This document shows, piece by piece, positions 26,252-36,393 of a stretch of DNA of 63,697 nucleotides. The stretch spans positions 1 through 63,697 of the forward strand of contig JAKSKW010000009.1 in NCBI GenBank assembly GCA_024401495.1, in the 5' to 3' direction. This DNA is from Paludibacteraceae bacterium. Its GTDB lineage: Bacteria > Bacteroidota > Bacteroidia > Bacteroidales > Paludibacteraceae. The notes below the pieces were generated by a model. That model was not told where the DNA came from. It ran no database searches and saw nothing but the letters and a program-made list of their open reading frames with translations. The number at the start of each line of letters is the position of its first letter. Position 1 is the first letter of the stretch. Made by a program: the position numbers and the translations under genes.

Positions 26252-27016
26252 TTATAGAATCTTTACTTGGCAATCTTGCATGTTTAGCATCATGTCATAT
26301 TGCTTTTCCAGTGACTTGTAATCAAGGAATTCTACTCTTGGACGTGGATCTCGGAGACGTTTGAAAATCTGTTTGTTGAGTTTCCTCTCATATTCTTCAT
26401 GACGTTTTTCGTCTGCTACAATTAGCATTCGGGTATTATAGTCGCATAACTCCACGTATTTTGACAAAGAGTTCTGTATGTCGGTACTATGCTCTACTTC
26501 AAAGAACACTGATGGCATGTTATGTTCATTTATCCAGATGACATCTATCGTTTCTGCTTGTTTGACCATTGGCAGAGGACCGAATTGTGGCAATGCAGTC
26601 AGAGTGCGCATGTCGCCCAATGTGGTGACTCCATTAAACTTTCGGTTCTTGTCTTGATTTGGTACAAACGTATCCATTTGTTTATACTTTCCGATTTCAA
26701 GCAGAATACCTTGAAAATAAGCATGAGTAAGTTCCTTTACAATCTTACTATCCTTATTTTTTTCAGTCTGAACGATAAAGCCATCTTCCTCTAATTGTTT
26801 CTGCATTTCTATAAGTCCATACAAACCTGGCTTTATTTTATAAATTTGATTTGTTGCACGTTGTAGAATGCATCTAATTGACGCAAATGGAGTTTTAGTA
26901 TTCCATACAGCATCGGTCATCTTGAAGATATTCTGGTTTATCTGCATGATGCTGGCTACACCTCCTAATTGGCGTATAGTTTCAACAACAGCTTCCGTTT
27001 GAGTAGTTCGCTTCAT
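26252..27016 (-). CDS. Winged-helix plus nuclease-like protein, 254 aa, possible PD-(D/E)XK endonuclease
   Basis: No named family is recognised. Residues about 1-70 read as a winged helix (VVETIRQLGGVASIMQINQ ... SIRCILQRATNQIYKIKPGLYGL). Residues about 130-235 contain ETIDVIWINEHNMPSVFFEVEHST, where D and ExE follow two strands as in PD-(D/E)XK folds; SKYVELCDYNTRMLIVADEKR follows, as in restriction-endonuclease-like proteins that act in trans. It precedes the DUF1016 gene by 12 bases, so the two are likely co-expressed. A DNA-targeting or defence role is inference only. Confidence 0.6.
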   Translation of the reverse strand: MKRTTQTEAVVETIRQLGGVASIMQINQNIFKMTDAVWNTKTPFASIRCILQRATNQIYKIKPGLYGLIEMQKQLEEDGFIVQTEKNKDSKIVKELTHAYFQGILLEIGKYKQMDTFVPNQDKNRKFNGVTTLGDMRTLTALPQFGPLPMVKQAETIDVIWINEHNMPSVFFEVEHSTDIQNSLSKYVELCDYNTRMLIVADEKRHEEYERKLNKQIFKRLRDPRPRVEFLDYKSLEKQYDMMLNMQDCQVKIL

Positions 27017-27383
27017 AGTAATCGAGTGGTATTATTTATCTTCGTTATAATTGAATTCATCTGTATGTGACAAGTCAACAGCCTCCATTGCATCTATTAG
27101 TTGCTACACTGACATACGGGAATTGTCACATTTTGTCTACTAAAATACAAACTTTGTTTTTAATAGCACAATGAATGGGTGGTTTTTGATATGATTTCAC
27201 TAAATATTATGTTTGACATAGTTTTGGTAATCCGCTCCGACTTTTTTATTAAATTGATAGTTCAAAAGTCGTGCTTGTCAATAAAATTTTTAAAATGGGT
27301 GATGAAAATTGAAAATATTACTATTTTTGCTTACTCTAAAACTAAACACATGTATAATTTCGAATTGTAATAGGGTTTAATAT
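27017..27383. other. AT-rich intergenic region between divergent genes
   Basis: No gene or repeat is seen in 367 bases. A perfect -7 box TATTTTTG lies at 27322-27329, 55 bases before the GH8 gene, but no TTTG-like -33 box is found at normal spacing. The region must hold the promoters of both the nuclease operon and the GH8 gene. Confidence 0.5.
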
Positions 27384-30300
27384 ATGGGTAAATTTACTAT
27401 CAAACTAATGGCGGTGCTTTGCACCATAACGTGTAGCCTCGGTAGTGCGTTTGCACAAGGAAGCTCTCGTACATGGAGTTCTGGCAGTTATGTAAAAGTA
27501 AACATCAACTCAGGAAATCCGGCGTTCCCTTATCCTCAGTTCTTGGAATATAAGACAGGTAAGACTTTGGCAAAATATAATGCTGAAGGTGTTACTCATG
27601 CCGACATGGAAAAGACTGGTCGTGAGGCATACGAAATTATGAGCCACCGTTGTAGATACGATGGCGGTACACATTGTGGTGTGCCTTATATCACTTTCAA
27701 CAATTTCCGTAAGTTTGGAGATAAAGAGATGCCTCAGGGTGGAGCAGAGTTCTGTACTGAGGGTGATGGATATATGATGTTGGCTGCGGCAATCTTTGCT
27801 GACCAGGCGACATTCAACGGTTTGTGGATGTGGATCCACGATAACCGAATCCCGCATCGTGTGAGATACCAGGATGGTAAGGTGAGACTTCCTAACTATG
27901 AGTTTGGTGGTGGTCTTCCAATCTGTTATGCGATGGAGGGAAGTACATCCGAGAATCACGGTTCGGCTACCGACGGTGATGATGATATCGCAATGGCCCT
28001 ACTAATCGCCTACAAGCAGTGGGGTGAGTTTATGATGCAGGATGGCAAACCTGTCCTTGACTTTAATGGCAAGCCAATTTCTTACAAGGAGGCTGCAGAA
28101 GATTTCTTGAAGGCATTCGTTGATACATTCAATTATACATCAATCAATGGCGACGGTACTATCTACCAGGGTGGTCACATGAGTGGTAATATTGGTGTCG
28201 ACGGTTATGTTAAGGGTGGTAACAAGGGTAAAGAGGTCTCTTCTTGGAGAAATACTCAGACTACATACCCAGATATTTCACAGTTCAGTAATATCTCAGG
28301 TGGTGGTGGAGATGGTAACACTCACACCGACTACTGTGCTCCAGCATATTATAATGAGTTCGCTAAATGGTTTGAGAGTGGCGACGTCGAGGCTAACGAT
28401 TGGCAGATTGGCCAGTACAAACGTGCAGAGGCATCTTCCGACTGGTTGTGTGGTCAGGCTTATGCGCAAGGATTAGTTTCGAGCCTTGGTACAACAAACA
28501 TGGCAACAGATGGAAAACCTACATTCACTAACTTTAGTGAGGGTGAGGACTTCCGTACAATGTGGCGTATGGCACAGAACTATTTGTGGCATGGTGCTCC
28601 TGAATACACTTGGAATCCAACTACTCACCAGATTGAGACTGGTTCAAACACAAGTGAGTATGATATGGCTCTACGTGCGGCTGCACTAATGAAGGAACCT
28701 CCTGCAATGGACGGTTCTGGAAAGTGGTGTGGCAAGTTGGGAGCTTCACCAGACCCAGGTCAGCCATCGTTCTGGGGACCTGCTCAGATCAAGATGTGTT
28801 ATAACACTGAAGGAGGCGTCTTGTCGCACTACGGTGCAAACTATGCTTTGGGTTGTGCCGCTCCAGCCGTTGTTATCAATGAGGATTTGGATTTGATCGC
28901 CGACATGTACCGTCAGAGCGAGTTGATGTGGGATGACGCTTCTGGAGAGTCGAGCGCTTTGACTGATGATGAGAGATACATCGAGAGTATGCCTAAATAC
29001 TTCCATGGATGGTTCCGTTGCTTGCCATTGTTGACTTACACAGGAAACTGGCATCCAGCAAGCGACATGAAGTCGGCAGCCAACATGAAGGTATATATGT
29101 CAGTGGATAAGACATACGCTTACGTTGATGATCCAATCGATTACACTGTTCAGTATCGTAACTATGGTAGTGCGGATGCTAAGGGAGTTAAGATTGAGAC
29201 AGAGATTGATCCTAATTATGAGGTCATAAGCATCTCTAACGGTGGTAAGTTCAGCGGTGGTAAGATTGTTTGGAATATCGGTGATGTGCCAGGATTCAAG
29301 ACTGGTGGATTGGATGCTACAATCGACTCTGTGTCATTCCGCGTCGTCGCAAGAGATACACTTAATCCACGTATCTGTTTGACAAGTACAATCTCAGGTT
29401 CAAACTTTGAGGATTGGGTAAGTAACGAGTATCCAAACCACGCTACATATACTATGGAGCGTAACTGTGTGGATATCTTGGCCAACAGAACATTGATGAT
29501 TAAGAAGAAGGCTAACCGTACAAAACTTAATCCTAACGATGCTGTGACATTCACAGTGGAGTTCTCAAATAGTTCAGAGGGTGGTGAAGGTTCATGGATG
29601 AACGGTGGACGCGACCACGTCAACCTATCATACGGAAACACAATCATGGAGTCGTATGGATTCCGTCAGTTCTACCGTTTCTGGAATGATGCTCACGAGG
29701 CTTACATTGATTTGGGTAACTACCGTATGTCATACTTCATGAATGATGGAGCTGCGATCGGTTTGTACGATGAGGCAGATAACCCTACAGGTTGGACATT
29801 CCAGTTGGATAATGGTAATGATATGACTAAGTATGGTTGGATGCCTAACGGTGCCACAACTAAGTTTACATATCAGAAGTTGCCTACAGGTAGTGATGAG
29901 CACGGAAAGTGGAACCAGAGAATCATGATCCAGTTCCCTAAGACATTGATGGCTACAACTACTCATGTATATGACAAGTTGGATTCTAAGTATTTGCTTC
30001 ATAAGGGAGGTTGGGGACCATGTTTCTTCCGTACTGTATTGAAGACAAACCCTGCCCAGCAGGTGACAGAGCGTGTTAAGGACGACTGGTCTTACGATCC
30101 GAAGTTGGAGATCAACAACCTTGATGGTCAGGCTCAGATCTATACACTTGTCTCTCCAAACTTCGCCGATTACAATAACTTGGGTTACGATGTGACTGTT
30201 CACTCACGTTACGCTTGTGATCCGTTGGATAACGATAATTACGATCGTGTGTTGGTTGAGGAGTTCGACGGTTATACATGGAGACGTATCATCGGACGTG

Positions 30301-33300
30301 GACCGCTTCCAGGTCGCGAGGCATACGATGTCACTGTAATCGATACTATTCCATACGAGTTGGAGTGGGTATGTTGGAAGGATAGTACAGCGTTGAAGGA
30401 CGACAAGGGAGAGAAGATTAAGGCTACTTATACTCCTGCAGCTAATCCTAAGAGCGCGGGTTACACAGGTATTGTTAAGTGGACAATCCCAACTATGTTG
30501 GTCGGTGAGCAAGATAAACTTGTCTACATGTGTAAGGCAAGAGATTTGGGTTGCCCTGACGTCGACGATACATATTATATGAATGTGGCATGGATCAGTT
30601 CAAAGACTGACTCCCCAGATTCATCAAGAGTAGACTTGATGACAACATGTACAGAGTTGCCACCACAGGCAGAGCCTCAGGACGCTTTGTTCAAGAAGGC
30701 ATCAAAGAAGAAGGTGATGATCGGCGACGACATTACATATACACTTACATTCAAGAATACTCTTGGAAGTTCTACTGATGTCGACTGCAAGTCGACAAAG
30801 GGACTAATCAAGCTTGGTAATGGTATTTTGCCAGAGATTGGAACAAAGGGATACAAACTTCAGACTAAGGGCGACGGTACTCCATTCTTCTTCGCTCACG
30901 ACCATTGTTATGGTGCTGATGGAGAGGTGTTCTTCACAATTGAAGACGGTTCTAACAACCAGGAGACTTATATCGTGTTCAGATACGAGGGAGGTACTCC
31001 AGGTAAGGCAGACTTCAAGGGAGTGGCAATGAAGATCATGGTCAACAAGGATGGTAAGAATTTCTTCGGATTCTACTTGTATGACAATGGTAAGCAGATT
31101 GACGCTCAGGGAACAAGCTGGCAGGATTCTCCAATCACATTCATGGGATCTCCTACTGAGGTTAAGTTCAAATTCGTCCTTAAGGGAGAGAAACTTTATA
31201 TGTATATCAACGACGAGGATGATGAGTGGACAAACGTCGCTAAGGATTGGGACGTGACTGCTAAGGGCCCTGGATATTTCGGAGCATACGTTAACAGTAA
31301 TGGTAATGCAAGCTGCCAGATGTCTCAGTTCAAGACAAATCTTGATTACGCGTTTGATATCACAATCGGAGATGATCTTCCAGCTGAACTTTCTGATATC
31401 ACAAATATTTCAGATAAGGGAACATATGATGCGTCAAAGCATATGATAACATGGCCTACATTCGCAACAACAGCTAAAGATGCTATGGCTCCTAATGATT
31501 CAGTTGTCTATACATTCGATGCCACTGTTGATGCTTGCGATAAGTTTGTCAACAACTACGGTTGGGCTACAGTCTACGGACTTGATTCGTTGAAGGTGCT
31601 TAACACAGTTGAGTGTGGTGAGGTTGAGTGTGATTTGACAGAGGTTGTCGCAAGTTTGGCTCTTGAAGAGATTTGTGATGGCGACAGCACTTATATCAAG
31701 ACTGTGGCAACTCCAAAGTCTAAAAATTACACTTATGAGTTCTTTAGTGGTAAGACATCGTTGAATGAAAAGCCAATCAAGGCTGATTCGTTCTTCGTTA
31801 AGGAGGCAGGCTCATATTCAGTGACTGTTTACAACGAGGAAATTTCTGGCTGTAAGTTGTCGTCTGATCCAGTAAAACTAACGGTTAATCCGCTTCCAGC
31901 AGAGGTTTTGGAGAATGGCGTCGCATTGTGTGACGGTGAATCTCTTGATTTGTCGAAGGCAGGAATTGAAGGTTTCGATTTGACTTGGTATATCGACAAC
32001 GTCGGAGCATTTGAGGTCGAGGATTTGAATATCGACGGGGAGAATGTAAACAATGAGTATTACTACACTGTTACAGATAAGACAACTAAGTGTACTGGTA
32101 AAATAGAGGTGATGGAGGTCTCTAAGGAGGCTATTCCTGCTGTGCCTACAGTGACTTCTCCTAAGGAGTTTGCCATCGGCGCAGGTAAGGAAGATATCAC
32201 TAAACTTGCCACTTCGGAGGACGGACGTGTGGTATGGTATGAGTCGGATACATCTACAGACTCTTTGCGTACTCCAATCATGGTGTCTGTCGCTACAGAG
32301 GATACAATCACTTATTACGTTAGTGCAATCTCTAAGGGAGGTTGTGAGAGTGAAAGAGAGAAGGTCGTGATCTATATCACAAGCTCAAATAAGCCAAAGG
32401 TGAGCGATACAACATTGTGTATCGGAGAGACTGTCGATGTGACAGCATTGGTTGAAACTCCTGAAAAGGGACAGACTTTGATCTGGTGCGACGCGAGTGG
32501 CACACCAGTTGACGAGCCAACTCCATTCAAGAGCGAGACTCCAGGTGAGACTAAGTATTATGTTAAGTCAACAAATGGAACTGCAGAGAGCGACGTCGCA
32601 GAGATCACAATCACAACAATGGGCGTTGGTGCTGCAATCACAGCTCCAGTATCATATTGTGAGGATGCCACTGCTGAAAAACTTGTCGCTACAACTGACG
32701 AGTCATCGTTGAGTGAGTATGTCAAGGCAGACAACGCATCTAAGTTTGAGTGGTATCTTGGAGGAGTTAAGCTTGATGACGACGCATTGATTCCGTCGAC
32801 ATCGAAGGTCTCTTCAACAACTACTAACACATACAAGGTTGTGCCAACTTACACAATTGCAAAAGACCATGTATGTAAGGGAGACACTACAACACTTGAC
32901 GTTACTGTTAAGCATATCGATGCTCCTGCAGTCAACAACGTGATCACATACACATTGGGTGATACTTTGACTGACGGAACATTCAAGAATTTGCTTGCTC
33001 AGGATGAGTCGGCAGTCACTCCAGGTAAGGATATGACTCTTGTTTGGTATGACGAGGATATGAAGGAATTGGCTTCAGCTCCAGTGCCAACAGCCGACAA
33101 GAGCATGACAACAGATGTTAAGCTTAAATATTATGTCAGCCAGAAGGACGAGGACGGATGTGAGAGCGTATTGAGCGACGTCGACGTGATCATCAGTTTG
33201 ACTCCGGTGCCAAAGACAAAGGTGGCTCGCTTCTGTGAGGATGTCGCAGTGGCTGAAAGTATTGAGAATTATGTAGAGAAGACAGAGGCAACATACACTT

Positions 33301-35459
33301 TGAAGTGGTATGATGCAGATAAGTCGAAGGGTGGAGCAGAGATCGCTACTCCTACAATCTCAACAGCTAAGATTTCTTCTCAGCCTACAGATACTACAAC
33401 ATACTATGTATGTCAGGTAGATGAAGGTGGAGCAGAGTCTTCGACAGTGCCGGTTAAGGTTATCGTTTATGCACGACCTCAGCTTAAAACACATTTCGAC
33501 ACTGTATGTTCAAGAGCTGTTAACCTTGACACAATGTGGGTGGTAAGCAACGACGTCTCTAATGTATATTCATCATTTACTGATGAGAGTGGTGCACCGT
33601 TGAGCAATCCAACAGCAATTGACAAGACTGGTCATTATGCAGTGACTGGTTACTTCAAGATGCCAAACGATACTACAGTCAAGTGTCAGAGCTCTACACC
33701 AGAGGAGATTTACGTCGAGATTCATAGAATCGACTCGTTGTCAATCGTCGGAGCAGCTTCTGCTTGTCCTGACGCATCGGTAGAGTTGGATGCTGTAATC
33801 AAGGGTGATACTTACGATGCTGATCTTACTTACACTTGGAATATAACTAACAACTCGACTAAGCCTGAGACTGGTAACTTCGTAAGCGACGCGTTGACTA
33901 AGCCAACTAAGTTTGAGGTGACAGTTTCAGATGGATTCTGTACTAAGAAAACAGACCATTCAGTTAATATCGGTCAGGGTGAAGTAAAGGGTTCAATTAT
34001 TTTTACAGAGAAGAATGGCAATACAGAGACAATCTCTGCTCACGGAGATCCAATCTCATTCTATGCATGTGGTGAGAACTACACATTGTTCGCTGATTTG
34101 GAATCGGATGACAACAAGTTCAATTGGAGCAACGGTGAGACAGCACAGACAATCAGTTTGACTGAGGCTGGTGAGTATGAGGTGACATTCGTTAATGAAT
34201 GTGAGACAAGCCAGAAGATTGTTGTCTACGATGCTGGAATTAAGAATAATACAATAGCTAAGGATACAATTCTATGTGAGGGTGCTAAATATGCGATGGA
34301 GTTGAAATTCACTTGTAGCGAGACTCCAAGTGTAGAGTGGAAGTTGGATGGTTCTCCTATCAGCTCTTCAAATTCTATCTCAATTGCGTCGGCTAAAGCA
34401 TCTGATGCCGGCAAGTACACTTACACTATCACAAACAGAAACTGTGTGGTGGATGAGACATACGGAGAATTGACAGTGTCAGAGGCTCCTAAGTTCACAA
34501 AGATTACTGACGACACAACTGTATGTGAAGGATCGACAGTCGCAATTGGTTTGACATCACTTACACCTTCGACTGCTAAGATAGAGTGGGAGAGTAATTC
34601 TACTCTAATAGCAACAGGTTTGGAGGCTGCTGTATCGCCAACTGAGACAACAACATATCGATTCTCAGTTTCGCAAACAGGAGGATGTGAGGTTAAGGAT
34701 TCAATTCTTGTTGACGTGGAAGAACCAATTGAGTTCACAATTTCACCAACAGATACGATAGTATGTATGACAGCAAATAAGATTAATTTGTCGACAAGCA
34801 TTACTGCTGGAAAACCACGTAAGTATTCATGGAAGAACGAGGCTGGCGACGAGTTGTCTACATCGCCAATCTTCAAAGCTCCTGCTGATTTGATAGGAGA
34901 GTCGGTTTACACAGTATCCCTTTCAAATGGAGTTTGTGAGGCAGTTACTGCTAAGTCTACAATCAAGGTTGTTGGATATCCGTCTATCGAGGCAGTCGAC
35001 CAGAAGGGATATCGTGATGTGACTATCATACCATCAGAGAATAACGAGTCGACTGACGTTATGTATAAGGTAGACAATAGTGACTTCCAGACTTCAGAGA
35101 ACTTCAAAGATTTGAAATATGGTTCACACACTGCATACATCATAGATGAGTATGGATGTAAGAGTGACTTCCAGTTCACAACTGAGGCTCCAGGCATTGA
35201 GTTCCCTACTGTTATCACACCAAATAACGACGGTGTAAATGATGGATTTATATCGGAGACAGTAGCTGCGGCTTACCCAGACGCTAAGGTTGTCATCTTC
35301 GACCGTTACGGAAAGAAATTGACTGAGATCAAGGGTGATGAGTCGTGGGATGGTACTTATCTAGGAAAGAAGATGCCGTCTACCGACTATTGGTATGAGA
35401 TCTGGATTGAAGAGATCCGAAAGAAATACGTCGGACACTTCACATTGATTAATGATTAA
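27384..35459 (+). CDS. Giant GH8-like secreted glycoside hydrolase with DUF11/Ig-like repeats and type B sorting domain
   Basis: The product has 2,691 residues with a signal peptide ending AFAQ. Residues about 45-560 look like a GH8 (alpha/alpha)6 domain: TEGDGYMMLAAAIFADQATF carries the expected general acid (E126), and ATDGDDDIAMALL (D197 region) matches the GH8 ATDADLDIA motif. GH8 includes cellulases, xylanases, chitosanases and lichenases; the substrate cannot be chosen. DUF11-type repeats begin near 570, 705 and 1102. A concanavalin-like segment lies at about 1130-1320. Ig/PKD-like repeats fill about 1430-2600. Residues 2607-2691 are a type B sorting domain (TPNNDGVNDGF, FDRYGKK, STDYWYE). 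It is probably a surface-attached or released enzyme. No operon partners. Confidence 0.82.
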   Translation: MGKFTIKLMAVLCTITCSLGSAFAQGSSRTWSSGSYVKVNINSGNPAFPYPQFLEYKTGKTLAKYNAEGVTHADMEKTGREAYEIMSHRCRYDGGTHCGVPYITFNNFRKFGDKEMPQGGAEFCTEGDGYMMLAAAIFADQATFNGLWMWIHDNRIPHRVRYQDGKVRLPNYEFGGGLPICYAMEGSTSENHGSATDGDDDIAMALLIAYKQWGEFMMQDGKPVLDFNGKPISYKEAAEDFLKAFVDTFNYTSINGDGTIYQGGHMSGNIGVDGYVKGGNKGKEVSSWRNTQTTYPDISQFSNISGGGGDGNTHTDYCAPAYYNEFAKWFESGDVEANDWQIGQYKRAEASSDWLCGQAYAQGLVSSLGTTNMATDGKPTFTNFSEGEDFRTMWRMAQNYLWHGAPEYTWNPTTHQIETGSNTSEYDMALRAAALMKEPPAMDGSGKWCGKLGASPDPGQPSFWGPAQIKMCYNTEGGVLSHYGANYALGCAAPAVVINEDLDLIADMYRQSELMWDDASGESSALTDDERYIESMPKYFHGWFRCLPLLTYTGNWHPASDMKSAANMKVYMSVDKTYAYVDDPIDYTVQYRNYGSADAKGVKIETEIDPNYEVISISNGGKFSGGKIVWNIGDVPGFKTGGLDATIDSVSFRVVARDTLNPRICLTSTISGSNFEDWVSNEYPNHATYTMERNCVDILANRTLMIKKKANRTKLNPNDAVTFTVEFSNSSEGGEGSWMNGGRDHVNLSYGNTIMESYGFRQFYRFWNDAHEAYIDLGNYRMSYFMNDGAAIGLYDEADNPTGWTFQLDNGNDMTKYGWMPNGATTKFTYQKLPTGSDEHGKWNQRIMIQFPKTLMATTTHVYDKLDSKYLLHKGGWGPCFFRTVLKTNPAQQVTERVKDDWSYDPKLEINNLDGQAQIYTLVSPNFADYNNLGYDVTVHSRYACDPLDNDNYDRVLVEEFDGYTWRRIIGRGPLPGREAYDVTVIDTIPYELEWVCWKDSTALKDDKGEKIKATYTPAANPKSAGYTGIVKWTIPTMLVGEQDKLVYMCKARDLGCPDVDDTYYMNVAWISSKTDSPDSSRVDLMTTCTELPPQAEPQDALFKKASKKKVMIGDDITYTLTFKNTLGSSTDVDCKSTKGLIKLGNGILPEIGTKGYKLQTKGDGTPFFFAHDHCYGADGEVFFTIEDGSNNQETYIVFRYEGGTPGKADFKGVAMKIMVNKDGKNFFGFYLYDNGKQIDAQGTSWQDSPITFMGSPTEVKFKFVLKGEKLYMYINDEDDEWTNVAKDWDVTAKGPGYFGAYVNSNGNASCQMSQFKTNLDYAFDITIGDDLPAELSDITNISDKGTYDASKHMITWPTFATTAKDAMAPNDSVVYTFDATVDACDKFVNNYGWATVYGLDSLKVLNTVECGEVECDLTEVVASLALEEICDGDSTYIKTVATPKSKNYTYEFFSGKTSLNEKPIKADSFFVKEAGSYSVTVYNEEISGCKLSSDPVKLTVNPLPAEVLENGVALCDGESLDLSKAGIEGFDLTWYIDNVGAFEVEDLNIDGENVNNEYYYTVTDKTTKCTGKIEVMEVSKEAIPAVPTVTSPKEFAIGAGKEDITKLATSEDGRVVWYESDTSTDSLRTPIMVSVATEDTITYYVSAISKGGCESEREKVVIYITSSNKPKVSDTTLCIGETVDVTALVETPEKGQTLIWCDASGTPVDEPTPFKSETPGETKYYVKSTNGTAESDVAEITITTMGVGAAITAPVSYCEDATAEKLVATTDESSLSEYVKADNASKFEWYLGGVKLDDDALIPSTSKVSSTTTNTYKVVPTYTIAKDHVCKGDTTTLDVTVKHIDAPAVNNVITYTLGDTLTDGTFKNLLAQDESAVTPGKDMTLVWYDEDMKELASAPVPTADKSMTTDVKLKYYVSQKDEDGCESVLSDVDVIISLTPVPKTKVARFCEDVAVAESIENYVEKTEATYTLKWYDADKSKGGAEIATPTISTAKISSQPTDTTTYYVCQVDEGGAESSTVPVKVIVYARPQLKTHFDTVCSRAVNLDTMWVVSNDVSNVYSSFTDESGAPLSNPTAIDKTGHYAVTGYFKMPNDTTVKCQSSTPEEIYVEIHRIDSLSIVGAASACPDASVELDAVIKGDTYDADLTYTWNITNNSTKPETGNFVSDALTKPTKFEVTVSDGFCTKKTDHSVNIGQGEVKGSIIFTEKNGNTETISAHGDPISFYACGENYTLFADLESDDNKFNWSNGETAQTISLTEAGEYEVTFVNECETSQKIVVYDAGIKNNTIAKDTILCEGAKYAMELKFTCSETPSVEWKLDGSPISSSNSISIASAKASDAGKYTYTITNRNCVVDETYGELTVSEAPKFTKITDDTTVCEGSTVAIGLTSLTPSTAKIEWESNSTLIATGLEAAVSPTETTTYRFSVSQTGGCEVKDSILVDVEEPIEFTISPTDTIVCMTANKINLSTSITAGKPRKYSWKNEAGDELSTSPIFKAPADLIGESVYTVSLSNGVCEAVTAKSTIKVVGYPSIEAVDQKGYRDVTIIPSENNESTDVMYKVDNSDFQTSENFKDLKYGSHTAYIIDEYGCKSDFQFTTEAPGIEFPTVITPNNDGVNDGFISETVAAAYPDAKVVIFDRYGKKLTEIKGDESWDGTYLGKKMPSTDYWYEIWIEEIRKKYVGHFTLIND

Positions 35460-35465
35460 TCCAAA

Positions 35466-35497
35466 GGCGACGCGAGTAATCACGTCGCCTTTTTTTT
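35466..35497 (+). terminator. Terminator of the GH8-like gene
   Basis: GGCGACG (35466-35472) pairs with CGTCGCC (35483-35489) and is followed by eight T. The loop CGAGTAATCA shares GAGTAATC with the pgi terminator. Confidence 0.9.
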
Positions 35498-35507
35498 CTC
35501 ATTTCGC

Positions 35508-35538
35508 ATTGAAATTTGACAATTAGAAATTACCTTTG
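35508..35538 (+). promoter_or_regulatory. Promoter of the SIS-domain gene
   Basis: ATTG at 35508-35511 and TACCTTTG at 35531-35538 are 19 bases apart. The TTG of the -7 box (35536) is in frame with the gene but lies upstream of the expected transcription start, so it cannot be the initiation codon. Confidence 0.7.
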
Positions 35539-35562
35539 TGGACTCAAAAATTAGTAGTGGCA

Positions 35563-36165
35563 ATGAAAGAAGATATAAAGAAGATATTGGAGCACGAGGC
35601 AAACGCAATCCTTTCGCTTCCTGTTACAGACGACTATGAGAATGCTGTCGACTTGATTATTGAGCAAGTCCACACCAAGAAAGGCAAACTTGTGACAAGT
35701 GGTATGGGTAAGGCAGGACAGATTGCCATGAATATCGCCACAACTTTCAGCTCAACCGGCACACCAGCAGTGTTCCTACATCCAAGTGAGGCTCAGCATG
35801 GAGATTTGGGCGTTTTGCAGCCAAACGACGTCATGCTTTTGATTTCCAACTCAGGTAAGACACGTGAGATTTGTGAGCTTACAGCTTTGGCAAGAGGCCT
35901 ACGCCCAGATGTGAAGTTTATTGTCATCACAGGAAACAAAGAGAGTCAATTGGCAAAAGAGGCTGATATCTGCCTATACACAGGCAATCCAAAGGAAGTG
36001 TGTATGCTTGGCTTGACACCAACCACTTCTACTACAATGATGACGGTGATAGGTGATATCATCGTCGTCGGCACAATGAAGAAGATCAAATTCACAAACG
36101 AGGAATACGCCAAACGTCATCATGGCGGCTACCTTGGTGAAAAGTCAAGAGAGCAGAGCAAATAA
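35563..36165 (+). CDS. SIS-domain sugar-phosphate isomerase, KdsD/KpsF-like without CBS domains
   Basis: The product has 200 residues from the ATG at 35563. A single SIS domain has VTSGMGKAGQIAMNIATTF, HPSEAQHGDLGVLQ and LLISNSGKTREI, the motifs of D-arabinose 5-phosphate isomerases, which make the precursor of Kdo for lipopolysaccharide. The CBS pair found in long KdsD is absent; single-domain versions are known in Bacteroidetes. PTTSTTMMTVIGD near the C-terminus fits the family. It has its own promoter and is the only gene in its transcript. The alternative is another phosphosugar isomerase. Confidence 0.8.
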   Translation: MKEDIKKILEHEANAILSLPVTDDYENAVDLIIEQVHTKKGKLVTSGMGKAGQIAMNIATTFSSTGTPAVFLHPSEAQHGDLGVLQPNDVMLLISNSGKTREICELTALARGLRPDVKFIVITGNKESQLAKEADICLYTGNPKEVCMLGLTPTTSTTMMTVIGDIIVVGTMKKIKFTNEEYAKRHHGGYLGEKSREQSK

Positions 36166-36173
36166 CACTACAG

Positions 36174-36268
36174 TTGATTTTGTTGTGAAAAATGAGAATT
36201 GTTAAGGACGGAACGTCCTTATCCCACCCACTAACGCGAGCCCGTGGGGCGAGCGTTAACAAAATCAA
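36174..36268. mobile_element. MITE-like core bounded by perfect 11-bp inverted repeats
   Basis: TTGATTTTGTT (36174-36184) and AACAAAATCAA (36258-36268) are exact reverse complements. The interior is an inverted copy of the repeat core (GTTAAGGACGGAACGTCCTT, GCGAGCCCGTGGGGCGAGCG). The ends differ from those of the copy at 3103 yet still pair, so the paired outer stem is kept although its sequence is not. Confidence 0.65.
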
Positions 36269-36311
36269 TTTTTACGCTCACATATATTTGCCAATATTTT
36301 AAGCAAAAGTA

Positions 36312-36341
36312 TTGGAATTTAGAAAATAATATCTATCTTTG
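36312..36341 (+). promoter_or_regulatory. Promoter of the tRNA-Glu pair and rpsT
   Basis: TTGG at 36312-36315 and TATCTTTG at 36334-36341 are spaced by 18 bases, with a perfect -7 match. The first tRNA begins 52 bases downstream. Confidence 0.7.
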
Positions 36342-36393
36342 CACTCGCAAAATGGAATAGACACGTAGTTTATTGATTTTGTGACATAAAGGA

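Noticed and set aside
20322..35459. Classical polysaccharide utilisation locus
   Set aside because: No SusC/SusD pair, sensor-regulator or transporter is found beside the GH43, beta-helix or GH8 genes.
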